Positions 24,050 through 33,010 of a stretch of 64,000 nucleotides of DNA are shown one piece after another; the stretch's first letter is position 1; each line of letters starts with the position of its first letter. This DNA comes from Archangium violaceum Cb vi76 (GTDB lineage Bacteria > Myxococcota > Myxococcia > Myxococcales > Myxococcaceae), in NCBI RefSeq assembly GCF_000733295.1, contig NZ_JPMI01000367.1, positions 62,001 to 126,000 of the forward strand, in the 5' to 3' direction. The notes under the pieces are model-generated. The model was not told where the DNA came from, made no database searches, and saw only the letters and a program-made list of their open reading frames with translations. The position numbers and the translations under genes are program-made.

Positions 24050-24226
24050 ATGGCGGGCATGCGTTTCTTCAAGGGGTGGTTGGGGCCGTTCAAGCTCACC
24101 CGGCGGTACACGACCCGGAAGCCGGAACTGGGGCGCGTCTACGAGGCGCGCAACGTCCTCACGGACAATTTGCCGGTCGTGGCCGCTCCCGGGGATACGC
24201 GAGAGCCCCGGTCCTTGCGCAGGTAG
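24050..24226 (+). pseudogene. Internally deleted copy of the 26352 membrane-protein gene (58 codons left)
   Basis: The first 35 codons match the start of the intact gene in unit 2 (FFKGWLGPFKLTRRYTTRKP, then VYEA...ALTD with changes), and the last 10 match its end (GDTREPRSLRR against RDTREPRSWRR). The middle of about 630 bp is missing, with the frame preserved. The GAGGAGG Shine-Dalgarno is kept, so a short peptide may still be made, but the transmembrane helix and the cysteine region are gone. Confidence 0.85.
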
Positions 24227-24270
24227 CGGTTCGCGGTGTCCAAGCTGCAGGAAGTGGAGCAGCTGGCGCT

Positions 24271-24879
24271 TCAGACTTCGAGGAATTTGATGCCGGTGAT
24301 GCCCTCGGACTCCATGGCGGACTTGACGTGCTCGGAGACGATGAGGACGACCTTCCAGCCCCAGGGGCGGAAGATGTGGGCGTCGCCAATCTTCTCCGGG
24401 TCCACCTTCAGCCCCGCGACGTTGCGGTACTGCCCCTCCTTGTCCGGGCGGTTGTCCTCGGGGAGCCAGTAGAGCACCTCCTCACACCGGGCGTCATCGA
24501 TGCACCGGATGACGCGCAAGGCATTGAGGATGAACCAGGGCTCCGTCTGCCCCTCTATCTCCACGGGGATGAACTGCATGTCCTTCTGGAGCCCCAGACG
24601 CTCGAAGAGCGAGACGACCCTCCGGTGGACGACGGGAACACCGATGGCATGACTGAATTCGAGTGCGAGGCCCGCCGGCTTCATGCTCAAGCGAATGGGC
24701 TCGTCGATTTCCAGGACGCGGCCCTCCTTGAACCGCCAGATGTCGAACAACTCGCGCTGGTCATCTTCCTCGCGCCCTCTCTCGGGCTCGCCATCCTTGA
24801 AGAGCGGCATGTCCAATTCCCAGCGCCCCGGGATGTATACGTCGTCGTATAGCTTGTAATATCTTGTCTGGGCAGTCAT
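24271..24879 (-). CDS. Imm11-family immunity protein, copy 2 (202 aa)
   Basis: Paralogue of the copy at 21972-22577, one residue longer. ATG 24879 overlaps the stop of the upstream toxin gene (ATGA). The N-terminal half has its own sequence (TRYYKLYDDVYIPGRWELD), whereas the half from IRCIDDARCEEVLYWLPEDN to the end is nearly the same as copy 1. It is probably specific for the toxin of its own unit, with limited cross-protection against the other. Cytoplasmic, no signal peptide. Confidence 0.9.
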   Translation of the reverse strand: MTAQTRYYKLYDDVYIPGRWELDMPLFKDGEPERGREEDDQRELFDIWRFKEGRVLEIDEPIRLSMKPAGLALEFSHAIGVPVVHRRVVSLFERLGLQKDMQFIPVEIEGQTEPWFILNALRVIRCIDDARCEEVLYWLPEDNRPDKEGQYRNVAGLKVDPEKIGDAHIFRPWGWKVVLIVSEHVKSAMESEGITGIKFLEV

Positions 24880-26240
24880 GGCTTCCTCGTGGCGAGCTTG
24901 TTGAGTCTGGAGCCCTGCTTGCATACATCTCCTGCGATCCTGTCGAGTTCGTCCACGAGCTTCGTTCGGCAATCGGCCTGGGGCCAACATCCCGACAACG
25001 CCTGCTCCAATCGCTCGAAAATCTCGGCGTGGTACGACTCGGGGTGGGGCCCCTGGTGGCCTCGCAGATAGACGATGTTCGCCGGGTCATCCAGGCTCAT
25101 CCCCGCTCGCTTGAAGAGTCCCTCGAACCGGGGAGTCCAGGGGCCGCCGTTGCTCTCGGAGATGTCGTTCTTGTTGGTGCACAGGTGGTGGCGCTGGTGG
25201 CCGTCCTGCCCCGACTCCGCACACGCTCCCGTCGTCCTCGTTGCGCTCACCGCCGACGTCACCGCCGCCGCCGCCGTGCTCCCCGTCACGCCCATCAACA
25301 CCACCGTTCCGTCCGCCACGCTCACCTGGGCCCGCGTCCCCGCCACCACCCTCACGCTTCCCCGTGCGCTTCCTCCCGCCAGGGCGAAGCGCGGCGGGGA
25401 CAGACTCGCCCACAGCCCTCCCTTCGGCACTTCCGGCAGTCCGCGCGCCAGCTTCGCCCCCGCTACCGTCACCAGCACCCGCAGCCCCACACCGCCAAGC
25501 GACTTGCCGAAGCGCTCGGCCGCCGCTTCCAGCGCTTCCCTCGTCGTTGCCGCTTCCGCCTCCCGGTACAGCGTCAGGCAGGCCAGCCCCACGTTGTAGA
25601 GCTCCGCCGCGCTGTACGTCAGCAGCAGGGCCACTGTGACCGCTCCCGCCAACGCCTTGGACAACACGGGCTCCGGTGCTGCCCACGCCAGCGCGTACAG
25701 GGCCAGGGACGTAGCCACCGAGAGCAGGACGGCGGGCGAGCTGAACAGCTCCACCGCGGCCTGGCGCACCCCCTCGCCCATGTAGCGCGGCGAGAGCTTC
25801 AGCGCCTGGAACCACCGGGCACTCTCCAGAGAGCCGGGGAGCTGCACCAGGGACGCACCCAACAGCGCTTCGTACTCCTCGCGCACCCGTCTCTCCAGGG
25901 CCGAGGGGCGCAGGTCCGGCGGTAACGGAAGGCCCGCCATCGCCCGCGTGTGGGCCTCCGGCAGCAGCTTCAGTCCAGGCCTCGCGCTTGTCTGCTGGAA
26001 TTCCTCCTCCAGCGCCGCCACCACCTCCCTGGCCTGGTCCACCGTCCACGGCGCCAGGGCCGGGTTTGGCTTCAACCGCTTGAAGCGCAGCCGCAGCCCT
26101 TGTCCCGCTTCCCCCTGGTAGCCGCTCACCTCCACCGGCTCCAGCAGGGGCAGTGCTTGCTGGGCTCGCGCTGGTGTGGCCTGGAGCGCCAGGGCCACCA
26201 GTATCAACACGGGCAGGGCCTGCGTGACTCTCGGCTTCAT
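24876..26240 (-). CDS. Secreted AHH-nuclease toxin, copy 2 (454 aa)
   Basis: Same length and layout as copy 1: signal peptide, hydrophobic middle, AHH nuclease at the C-terminus with His351-His352. I count about 6 differences to copy 1 in the first 354 residues but about 17 in the last 100, mostly in the helix after GPHPE. Catalytic elements HHLC, AGMSLDDPANIVYL and the cysteines are unchanged, so both should be active, and the changes lie where an immunity protein could bind. The gene is divergent from the membrane protein at 26352. Confidence 0.9.
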   Translation of the reverse strand: MKPRVTQALPVLILVALALQATPARAQQALPLLEPVEVSGYQGEAGQGLRLRFKRLKPNPALAPWTVDQAREVVAALEEEFQQTSARPGLKLLPEAHTRAMAGLPLPPDLRPSALERRVREEYEALLGASLVQLPGSLESARWFQALKLSPRYMGEGVRQAAVELFSSPAVLLSVATSLALYALAWAAPEPVLSKALAGAVTVALLLTYSAAELYNVGLACLTLYREAEAATTREALEAAAERFGKSLGGVGLRVLVTVAGAKLARGLPEVPKGGLWASLSPPRFALAGGSARGSVRVVAGTRAQVSVADGTVVLMGVTGSTAAAAVTSAVSATRTTGACAESGQDGHQRHHLCTNKNDISESNGGPWTPRFEGLFKRAGMSLDDPANIVYLRGHQGPHPESYHAEIFERLEQALSGCWPQADCRTKLVDELDRIAGDVCKQGSRLNKLATRKP

Positions 26241-26351
26241 GTCTGGCTCCTTCCGCCCTTGGGAGTCCAGGGGATGGATGGGGGGCTTCTACCGTATGGG
26301 AGCGGTGTCAGGCGGGAGATGCGCTACAAGAAGAGGAACGAGGAGGTGCTC

Positions 26352-27188
26352 ATGGCGGGCAGGCGTTTCTTCAAGGGGTGGTTGGGGCCGTTCAAGCTCA
26401 CCCGGCGGTACACGACGCGCAAGCCGGAGCCAGGGGGCTGCGAGGTGGGACGCGTCTACGAGGCGCACAACGCCCTCACGGACAAGCCGGCCCTGGTGCT
26501 CATCCCCAGCGAAAGCGCACCCGAGGAGCCGCAGGAGGAGTGGCGGGTGCGCCTGCGCTCCCAGGCCGAGCCGCCCTACATCGCGCTGGAGGTGGAGGAG
26601 GCACCGGCCTCGGGAAGGCTGTCGCAGTTGCGCGGGGTGCTCGAGTTGCTCGGAGCCGCTGTCGAGCGGCTGGGGAACGGGGAGGAGGCGCGGGCCCACC
26701 TCACGCGCCCGCCGATGGGGCCACTGGAGGCGTTGAGGCACCGGGCCGGGCGCGCGTGGCGGTGGACTCGTGCCAGCCGCGGGCGCACCTTCGCGGTCTT
26801 CTTCCTGGTGTACCTGGGCGTGCGTCTGGCCGTCCACGTGGTGGAGATGGAAGTGTATGGGTTCAATTGGGACATGAGCCCCCGGGTCGTGGAGCGTGAG
26901 GTGCCCGTGCGGCCTGTTGTCGTGCATCGTGCGCCCGCGTTGATCAACAAGGCCGCGGTGGGGCAGGGGCCCATCGCCTATCCCCTGCCTGGGAAGCCGT
27001 TCGACGATCAGGCCAAGGCCCCTTGCATCCCCAATGAAGGCGAGGTGGAGATCAACGGGGGCTGCTGGGTGGCACTCGAGAAGCGCCCGCCCTGTCACGA
27101 CAAACAGGCGGAGTACAAGGGCAAGTGCTACATGCCGGTCTCGGCGCGCTCCCGGGACACGCGCGAGCCCCGGTCCTGGCGCCGGTAG
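26352..27188 (+). CDS. Single-pass membrane protein with kinase-associated C-terminal domain (278 aa)
   Basis: No enzyme motif. A cytoplasmic N-terminal half of about 145 residues (basic start FFKGWLGPFKLTRRYTTRK) is followed by one transmembrane helix (FAVFFLVYLGVRLAVHVV) and an outer segment with a cysteine-containing module, PCIPNEGEVEINGGCWVAL then RPPCHDK and GKCYMPV. From memory, the same outer module ends many myxobacterial Ser/Thr kinases, but there is no kinase domain here. ATG 26352 follows GAGGAGG at ideal spacing; ATG 26319 lies too close to its GGAG. Divergent from the toxin, it may be a sensor or delivery partner. Confidence 0.8.
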   Translation: MAGRRFFKGWLGPFKLTRRYTTRKPEPGGCEVGRVYEAHNALTDKPALVLIPSESAPEEPQEEWRVRLRSQAEPPYIALEVEEAPASGRLSQLRGVLELLGAAVERLGNGEEARAHLTRPPMGPLEALRHRAGRAWRWTRASRGRTFAVFFLVYLGVRLAVHVVEMEVYGFNWDMSPRVVEREVPVRPVVVHRAPALINKAAVGQGPIAYPLPGKPFDDQAKAPCIPNEGEVEINGGCWVALEKRPPCHDKQAEYKGKCYMPVSARSRDTREPRSWRR

Positions 27189-27236
27189 AGGACTTCCCGG
27201 ACGGGGCGAGACGGGCGAGGCCGCCAGCCGCGCGCC

Positions 27237-28118
27237 TCACCAGTCCGGCTCGCACGTCCAGTCGAAATTCTTGTTGTACCGGTGACATTTGTAATGAGGC
27301 CCGCAGGCCCCGGGGACGGCCGGGTCACAGGTCTTCCTGCAATAATGCATCCGGCAGACGAATCCTTCGGGGCAGGCGGGCGTGTGCTCCTCACCACAAC
27401 GGATGAGACACCTCCCCCAGGCTTCGCGCGGGTGGTCGAAGACATTCGACATGGCACACTTCTGGCCCTCGGAACAGGGTGTCCGCTGGCAGTTCTGGCC
27501 ATACACCTGCGCGCAGATCGACACGCCTTCTTCCCCGTTGGGCTGGATGCAGTCCTGGCCCTCGGGACACGCACGGCCCTCACAGGTGGGCAGGCAGGAA
27601 GGCCCATTGAGGCCCTCGCGGCAGAAGAACCCCTCCGGACAGCTCCCGGGCTCTTCCACCCGGCACGGCCGGCCGCACCGGCGGTCCTGGCACAGCAGGC
27701 CCTGTTCGCATGCCGCCTCATGCAAAGACGACAGGGCCGAACAAGGCTCTCCCTCCTTGCGCACGCCCACCAGCGTGCACTGGCGCAGGCGGGTGCCTCC
27801 CTTCACCGTCTCCATCGTGCGGCACACCATGCCGTCCGAGCACTGCTGATCCGTCATGCACCGGCTGTCGGTGCAGTAGCTCCACATGGAGCGTGCATTG
27901 AAGAAGCACGCGAGCGGTGGCTCACAGTCCGCGCGGCCCTTACAAGGGCGCTGGTAGCTCATCAGGCTCTGGCGCTCTCCAGGGGACAGCATCGGGACGA
28001 GCTTCACCTGGGGAGATGGCCGCAGTCCTCCGAGCATGGCCGTATGGATGGCCCAGGCCAGGGGCAGCAGCAGCAAGAGCCCCAGCAAGGGGGCCAGCGC
28101 CATGCGCCAACGGCTCAT
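27237..28118 (-). CDS. Cysteine-rich exported protein (293 aa)
   Basis: N-terminal signal or anchor (MALAPLLGLLLLLPLAWAI), then about 26 cysteines spaced in short repeats of the form C-x-(5-7)-C-x-G-x-x-C (EGFFCREGLNGPSC, EGQDC, EGFVCRMHYCRKTC). Such Cys-rich modules occur in secreted, disulfide-stabilised myxobacterial proteins of unknown role, often surface exposed. The start at 28118 is chosen because its ATG overlaps the stop of the upstream small lipoprotein gene (ATGA); the frame extends 7 codons further. Enzyme function is not visible. Confidence 0.82.
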   Translation of the reverse strand: MSRWRMALAPLLGLLLLLPLAWAIHTAMLGGLRPSPQVKLVPMLSPGERQSLMSYQRPCKGRADCEPPLACFFNARSMWSYCTDSRCMTDQQCSDGMVCRTMETVKGGTRLRQCTLVGVRKEGEPCSALSSLHEAACEQGLLCQDRRCGRPCRVEEPGSCPEGFFCREGLNGPSCLPTCEGRACPEGQDCIQPNGEEGVSICAQVYGQNCQRTPCSEGQKCAMSNVFDHPREAWGRCLIRCGEEHTPACPEGFVCRMHYCRKTCDPAVPGACGPHYKCHRYNKNFDWTCEPDW

Positions 28119-28354
28119 GGGTTGCCTCGGAACCGACACTCATGAGGGCATTCCTCATTCTCCCACTGCTCAGGGGGAACGTTGCAGCGCGTCTCCCACT
28201 CCTCCTTACTCAGAAAGCAGTCGTGGCGGTGCATCTCCTCCGCGAGATCCTTCGCCATCGCCCGGTCGATGGTACCGCCCTCCCGCCACGTCTCCGGACA
28301 CCCGGTCCCCATCGCCATCCATACCGTGAACGTGAGCACGCCTCGCCAGCGCAT
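28115..28354 (-). CDS. Small lipoprotein (79 aa)
   Basis: Short signal with lipobox MGTGC, followed by an acidic mature part of about 60 residues containing three more cysteines (HDCFLS, TRCNVPP, EECPHEC). Coupled by ATGA to the Cys-rich protein downstream, so the two probably form one envelope-associated unit with matched disulfides. No family recognised. Confidence 0.72.
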   Translation of the reverse strand: MRWRGVLTFTVWMAMGTGCPETWREGGTIDRAMAKDLAEEMHRHDCFLSKEEWETRCNVPPEQWENEECPHECRFRGNP

Positions 28355-28488
28355 GTGTCCTTCTCCCGAGAGCAGCCCCGTCGCAGGGGCGGGCGGCATG
28401 GTTCTTCACTTCACCTTTAACGCGGAAGCTCCGTCATGGAGAAGGGGCATTCCTGGCCGTGGAGCAGGCACTTCCCTAAAAGGGCTCC

Positions 28489-29898
28489 ATGGCGAGCAGG
28501 ACCATCGAAGAGGGCCGCATCCAGCGGCTCAACACGCACGAGCCGAAGCGCGGCGACTACATCCTCTACTGGATGCAGCAGAGCCAGCGGGCCGAATTCA
28601 ACCCGGCACTGGAGTACGCGATCCAGCGCGCCAACGAGGCGAAGCTGCCGCTGCTGGTGGGCTTCGGTCTCATGGATGGCTACCCCGAGGCCAATGTCCG
28701 TCACTACCGCTTCATGTTGGAAGGGCTCCTGGACGCGCAGCGCACGCTGGCGCGCCGGAAGATTCCCCTCGTGCTCCAGCGTGGTGCGCCCGACGAGGTG
28801 GCGCTGAAGCTCGCGAAGAAGGCCTCGCTCGTGGTGTGTGACCGCGGCTACCTGCGCCACCAGAAGCAGTGGCGCGAGACCGTGGCGCAGAAGGCTTCCT
28901 GCCCGGTGATTCAAGTCGAGGGCGACGTGGTGGTGCCGGTGGAGGCCGCCTCGGGCAAGGCCGAGTACGCCGCGCGCACCCTCCGCCCGAAAATCCATCG
29001 TCTCTGGAGTGCGTACCTGGTGGAGCTCTCGTCCACGCCTCTGAAGACAGACTCACTGGGGCTGAGCGTCAAGGGACTCGACCTGGAGGACCTCGACGCG
29101 GTGCTGGCGAAGCTGGACCTGGATCGCACCGTGCCACCGGTGAGCCACCGCTTTCGGGGAGGCACGAGCGAGGCGAAGCGCCTGCTGCGCAAATTCCTCA
29201 CCGAGCACCTCCCGGAGTACGAGGAGAGCCGGCCGCACCCGGAGACGACGCACGTCTCGCACATGAGCAAGTACCTCCACTTCGGGCAGGTGAGCCCGGT
29301 GCAGGTGGCGCTCGCGGCGCGTGAGGCGAAGGCCGCCGACCATCAGCGCGAGAGCTTCCTCGAGGAGCTCATCGTCCGGCGCGAGCTGGCGCAGAACTTC
29401 GCCGAGTACTCGCCCCACTACGACACCTTCGCGTGCGTGCCCGAGTGGGCTCGCAAGACATTGGACAAGCACCGCGGCGACGAGCGGCACCACCAGTACT
29501 CGCGCGAGCAGCTCGAGCAGGCGCGCACGCATGACCCGTACTGGAATGCCGCCATGCGGGAGATGCGCTACACGGGCTACATGCACAACGCCATGCGCAT
29601 GTACTGGGGGAAGAAGATCCTCGAGTGGAGCAGCACCCCCGAGCACGCGCACGCCACGACGCTGGCGCTCAACAACCGGTACTTCCTGGACGGGCGTGAC
29701 GCCAACTCCTACGCGAACGTGGGCTGGTTGTTCGGACTGCACGACAGGCCCTGGGGCGAGCGCGAAATCTTCGGCACCGTGCGCTACATGTCCTCGGGCG
29801 GCCTGGAGCGCAAGGCGGACATGGAGGCCTATCTCGAGAAGGTGGACATGCTCGTGGCCGAGGCCAGGAAGGCGGGCGTGCGCTTCGAGGGCGACTGA
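28489..29898 (+). CDS. phr: Class II CPD photolyase (469 aa)
   Basis: Light-driven repair of cyclobutane pyrimidine dimers with FAD. An N-terminal antenna-binding Rossmann domain (DYILYWMQQSQRAEFNPAL, LLVGFGLMDGYPEANVRHYRFMLEGL) precedes a helical FAD domain. The class II signature is the C-terminal block ALNNRYFLDGRDANSYANVGWLFGLHDRPW preceded by MRYTGYMHNAMRMYWGKKILEW. Length and order match class II enzymes. It is convergent with a carotenoid-desaturase-like gene, fitting a light-protection neighbourhood, and stands alone as a transcript. Confidence 0.95.
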   Translation: MASRTIEEGRIQRLNTHEPKRGDYILYWMQQSQRAEFNPALEYAIQRANEAKLPLLVGFGLMDGYPEANVRHYRFMLEGLLDAQRTLARRKIPLVLQRGAPDEVALKLAKKASLVVCDRGYLRHQKQWRETVAQKASCPVIQVEGDVVVPVEAASGKAEYAARTLRPKIHRLWSAYLVELSSTPLKTDSLGLSVKGLDLEDLDAVLAKLDLDRTVPPVSHRFRGGTSEAKRLLRKFLTEHLPEYEESRPHPETTHVSHMSKYLHFGQVSPVQVALAAREAKAADHQRESFLEELIVRRELAQNFAEYSPHYDTFACVPEWARKTLDKHRGDERHHQYSREQLEQARTHDPYWNAAMREMRYTGYMHNAMRMYWGKKILEWSSTPEHAHATTLALNNRYFLDGRDANSYANVGWLFGLHDRPWGEREIFGTVRYMSSGGLERKADMEAYLEKVDMLVAEARKAGVRFEGD

Positions 29899-29908
29899 GC
29901 CTCCCTCG

Positions 29909-31396
29909 TCACCCGCGCGTGATGCTCGCGGCGGTGCGCACGCCTCCGAGCGCCGTGGCCAGCGTGCTCTGTCCCGGGAACACCGAGTCCCCCACGAGCC
30001 ACAATCCATTCATCACCGGCCTCGGCCCCAGGGAACGGTAGTGGTACAGCCCGGCCCGCCTCGGTACTCCGCCCACCGCGCCCGCCTCGCGCTGCGTGAA
30101 GCGCTCGAAGGTTCGCGGTGAGGCCGTCATCTCGTGCTGCAGGTTCTCCATCCACTCGGGCGCCAGGCGCCGCAATCCCTGCCGCATCCGCTCTTGAATC
30201 GTGGACACGATGCGCGCCTGCTCCTCCTCGGGCCGCCCCGTCAGTGCGCGCAGCGGCACGTGCGTGGACACCGTGAGCGTCCTGTGTCCCGGCGGCGCCC
30301 GGCCCGTGTCCGCCTCTCCGCTGAGCGAGGCGAACAGGTGATTGCCCTCGACGAAGGCGGCCTGCTCGTTCTGCACCAGCTCCAGGTGGTGCGCACCGGG
30401 TGAGGCGTCCCCGGGCGCTCGCACCACGAGGTACAACATCACCGCGCCCCAGCCGTCCGCCACCCGTCCCGCCAGCTCCCGCAGGCGCGCGGGCAGCCGC
30501 TCGGGCGGGAGGCCCAGCAGCCGCATCAACCCCTGGGGCAGCACGTTGGCCACCACGTGGCGCGCGAGCAGCTCGCCCCGGCGCGCCGACACCTTCCACC
30601 CTCCCGGCACGGCCTCGAGCGACTTCACCCGGTTGGCGTACAGCACCTCGCCGCCCCCCGCGGTGACGGCCCCCGCCAGCGCACTGGCCAGTCTTCCAAT
30701 CCCTCCGCGCACGTGCCCGGTGCCCCGCCAGTAGTAGTCCATGGCCGCGAGCGCGAAAGGGGCCTCGGCCTCGGCGGCGGCGCACTGCACCGTAATCTGG
30801 CAGAGCGCGTCCAGGTACGTGCGCAGCGGGGTGAAGCGCAGCAGCCCGAGCCGCTCCAGGATGGCGCCCAGGGGCCGTCCCATCCAGCGCACCAGCGGCG
30901 TGTACCGCAGGGCACGCGAGGCATGCCGCAGCAGCGCGCGCACGTCGAGCGGCGGCAGCAGTGACGGGTCATCGAAGAGCGGCCACAGCGCCTGGGCCAC
31001 CTGCCGCTGCAGCGTGAAGAAGTCTCGCAGGGCGTCCACGGGGGCCTCGGGGAAGGCGCACAGCTGATCCACGAGGCGCTGGCGGTCGCGGTACACCTCC
31101 AGCCGCATGGCCGGGGTGCGCAGCTCCACCATTGGATCCAACCAGTCCACCGCCACGTCCAGCCCGAGCTGCCGCACCCACCGGCCGAAGAGCTGCTCCT
31201 CGTCGAGCCCGGAGAAGAGGGTGGCGCCCGCCTCGAAGGCGTAGCCGTGCCGGCGGAAGGTGCTGGCGCAGCCTCCCGGGTAGTTGAGGGTCTCGCAGAG
31301 GGCCACCCGCGCGCCCCTCCGGGTGAGCTCCAGCGCCGTGGCCAGTCCGCCAAAGCCCGAGCCCACCACCACCGTGTCGTACCAGGTGTTCGTCAT
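29909..31396 (-). CDS. FAD-dependent desaturase/isomerase-like oxidoreductase, CrtI/CrtISO family (495 aa)
   Basis: Starts with the dinucleotide-binding motif VVVGSGFGGLATALELTRRGARVALCE, followed by YPGGCAS and the C-terminal FAD motif GLWLVGDSVFPGQSTLATALGGVRTAA, both typical of phytoene desaturase and carotenoid isomerase relatives. The substrate is probably a carotenoid or another polyene or retinol-like lipid. The start at 31396 precedes the Rossmann motif directly. Its position beside the photolyase supports a photoprotective role, although no other carotenoid genes are in the window. Confidence 0.88.
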   Translation of the reverse strand: MTNTWYDTVVVGSGFGGLATALELTRRGARVALCETLNYPGGCASTFRRHGYAFEAGATLFSGLDEEQLFGRWVRQLGLDVAVDWLDPMVELRTPAMRLEVYRDRQRLVDQLCAFPEAPVDALRDFFTLQRQVAQALWPLFDDPSLLPPLDVRALLRHASRALRYTPLVRWMGRPLGAILERLGLLRFTPLRTYLDALCQITVQCAAAEAEAPFALAAMDYYWRGTGHVRGGIGRLASALAGAVTAGGGEVLYANRVKSLEAVPGGWKVSARRGELLARHVVANVLPQGLMRLLGLPPERLPARLRELAGRVADGWGAVMLYLVVRAPGDASPGAHHLELVQNEQAAFVEGNHLFASLSGEADTGRAPPGHRTLTVSTHVPLRALTGRPEEEQARIVSTIQERMRQGLRRLAPEWMENLQHEMTASPRTFERFTQREAGAVGGVPRRAGLYHYRSLGPRPVMNGLWLVGDSVFPGQSTLATALGGVRTAASITRG

Positions 31397-31485
31397 GGTG
31401 CCGTGCCGGAGGCGCTCCCCGGCACCTGGAGACATAACGGCCCGCCGTCCTCCTGGCGAGCCGTTCGGCACCCGGGACGCGCCGC

Positions 31486-32790
31486 TCAGGGCTCCCCTTC
31501 GGCGGGCAGCAGCACGCCCGGGCCGGGTTGCACGCCTGCTTCGCGCAGCACACGCGCCGCCTCGGTGGCCATGACGCGGTGTCCCTCGGCGCTCGGGTGG
31601 ATGCCGTCCACCTCCAGCCCGTCCAGGAAGAGGTGCACGTTGTCGGGCCGGCGCGTCACCGCCTCGAAGTCGATGACGTCCGGGAAGGTGGCGCGAAGCC
31701 ACGCGTTCATGTCCAGCCGCTGCTGCTTCACCACCTCGTAGCCGCCGTGGTTGCTCTTCTCCTTGGGCAGCAGTGTCCCCACCCAGAGGCGGCAGAAGGG
31801 ATGCAGCCGCGAGACGAGCGTGTTCATCCGCGACTTCAGGCCGCCCATGTCCAGCGCGGCCAGATCATTGGTGCCCAGCAGGACGACGCAGTCGGTGATG
31901 CCCTGGAGCGAGAGCACCTCCGCGTCCAGGTTCTGCAGCGCGTCGTAGAAGCCCTGGCCCGAGACACCGGCGTTGACGATGGGCACGCCCAGTTGCGCCT
32001 CGGCCACGGAGGGCCAGGCCTGGCGCGTGTCGTCCTGCTCGTCGATGTAGCCCTCGGTGATGCTGTCACCCAGGGCCACGAAGGCTCGCGCGGGCGGGCC
32101 CTCGACGTCCACCGTGGCCAGTCCCACGGCGCGATCCCACGGCGTCCCACCCAACGGGCCCGTGACGCTCGCGTAGGCGCCCGAGCGCACGTAGCTGCCC
32201 GGCAGCGCATGGATGGCGCTCACTCCCAGCGCGCCCTGCACCTCGAAGGACACGGCCAGCTCGTCGCGGAACCGCACGGGCAGCGACACGGGGTCGGACA
32301 CCACGCGCGTCCTCGCGGCCACGGAGAAGCCCGGCGTGCCGGAGAACGTCACCGCCACCGGCTCCGAGGCCAGCGAGCCATCCGGACCCGCCAGCGCCAC
32401 GGTGGCCTTGCGCAACACGAGGCTCCCATCTCCCGCGCGGAACGCGAGCCGCACCCGCTCTCCGGCCCGGCCCACCGGCACGCGCAGGCGGAACGTCACG
32501 CTGCCCGTGCTGTAGGACCAGCGCAGCGCCTGATGGAAGCCGGGCTGGAACATGGGCGGCGGTGGCCGGGGCTCTTCCGGGGGCGGTGGCTCGACGGGTG
32601 TCACCACCACCGGATCCTCGGTGGGAGGCCGTGGCTCCTCGTCGCCCGGCACGGGCGGCTCGGAGGTGGGCTCCTCGGACGCGGGTGGCTCGACGGACTC
32701 TTCCACCTCCCGGGTGGTGGAGTCGCATCCCGCCACGACGAGGACCGCGCATGCACACACCAGGACCCGAGTCCATTCCCGCCAGCCCAT
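31486..32790 (-). CDS. SGNH-hydrolase lipoprotein (434 aa)
   Basis: Lipoprotein signal with lipobox VVAGC, a 60-residue Glu/Pro-rich tether, a beta-sandwich accessory domain (about residues 75-230), then an SGNH esterase: block I ALGDSITEGYID with the nucleophile Ser, block III LLGTNDLAAL, and block V DGIHPSAEGHRVMA with the Asp/His pair. It should sit on the outer membrane and deacylate an extracellular polysaccharide or glycolipid. The start at 32790 follows a G-rich RBS. Confidence 0.92.
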   Translation of the reverse strand: MGWREWTRVLVCACAVLVVAGCDSTTREVEESVEPPASEEPTSEPPVPGDEEPRPPTEDPVVVTPVEPPPPEEPRPPPPMFQPGFHQALRWSYSTGSVTFRLRVPVGRAGERVRLAFRAGDGSLVLRKATVALAGPDGSLASEPVAVTFSGTPGFSVAARTRVVSDPVSLPVRFRDELAVSFEVQGALGVSAIHALPGSYVRSGAYASVTGPLGGTPWDRAVGLATVDVEGPPARAFVALGDSITEGYIDEQDDTRQAWPSVAEAQLGVPIVNAGVSGQGFYDALQNLDAEVLSLQGITDCVVLLGTNDLAALDMGGLKSRMNTLVSRLHPFCRLWVGTLLPKEKSNHGGYEVVKQQRLDMNAWLRATFPDVIDFEAVTRRPDNVHLFLDGLEVDGIHPSAEGHRVMATEAARVLREAGVQPGPGVLLPAEGEP

Positions 32791-33010
32791 TCGAACCCCC
32801 CTCGTACCAGAGGGTGTGCACCGTCCAGGCCGCTGGGGAGCGGGGCTTGCATCCCACTCCGGCCAGCGCCCCCGTGCTGCCCACGCCGGAGGGCAGGCGG
32901 GCGAGCGGCTCGTGTCCGGCGGCGGGTTGCACGGCGTGGGGCGTGGAAACACGACGGCCCCCGCTCGCAGGGCGCGCGGAGGCCGTGGACACGACTGTCT
33001 GCCTTTGTCC

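Larger units (their letters stand above)
21960..24226. repeat. Tandem duplication, unit 1 (Imm11, AHH toxin, membrane-protein remnant)
   Basis: This unit and the next are homologous along their whole length, offset by about 2302 bp (toxin starts at 23938 and 26240). Intergenic parts, including the toxin leader and the segment before the divergent gene, are almost identical. The third gene has lost about 630 bp here. Confidence 0.9.
24262..27188. repeat. Tandem duplication, unit 2 (Imm11, AHH toxin, intact membrane protein)
   Basis: Second copy of the 21960-24226 module, starting at the same TTCAGACTTCGA sequence by the Imm11 stop codon. All three genes are intact here, so this unit is probably closer to the ancestral state. 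Confidence 0.9.

Noticed and set aside
22574-26240. SitA-type lipoprotein toxins for the AHH pair
   Set aside because: The AHH toxins have a signal peptide without a lipobox cysteine, so they are not lipoproteins, unlike the DUF2380 protein at 41162.
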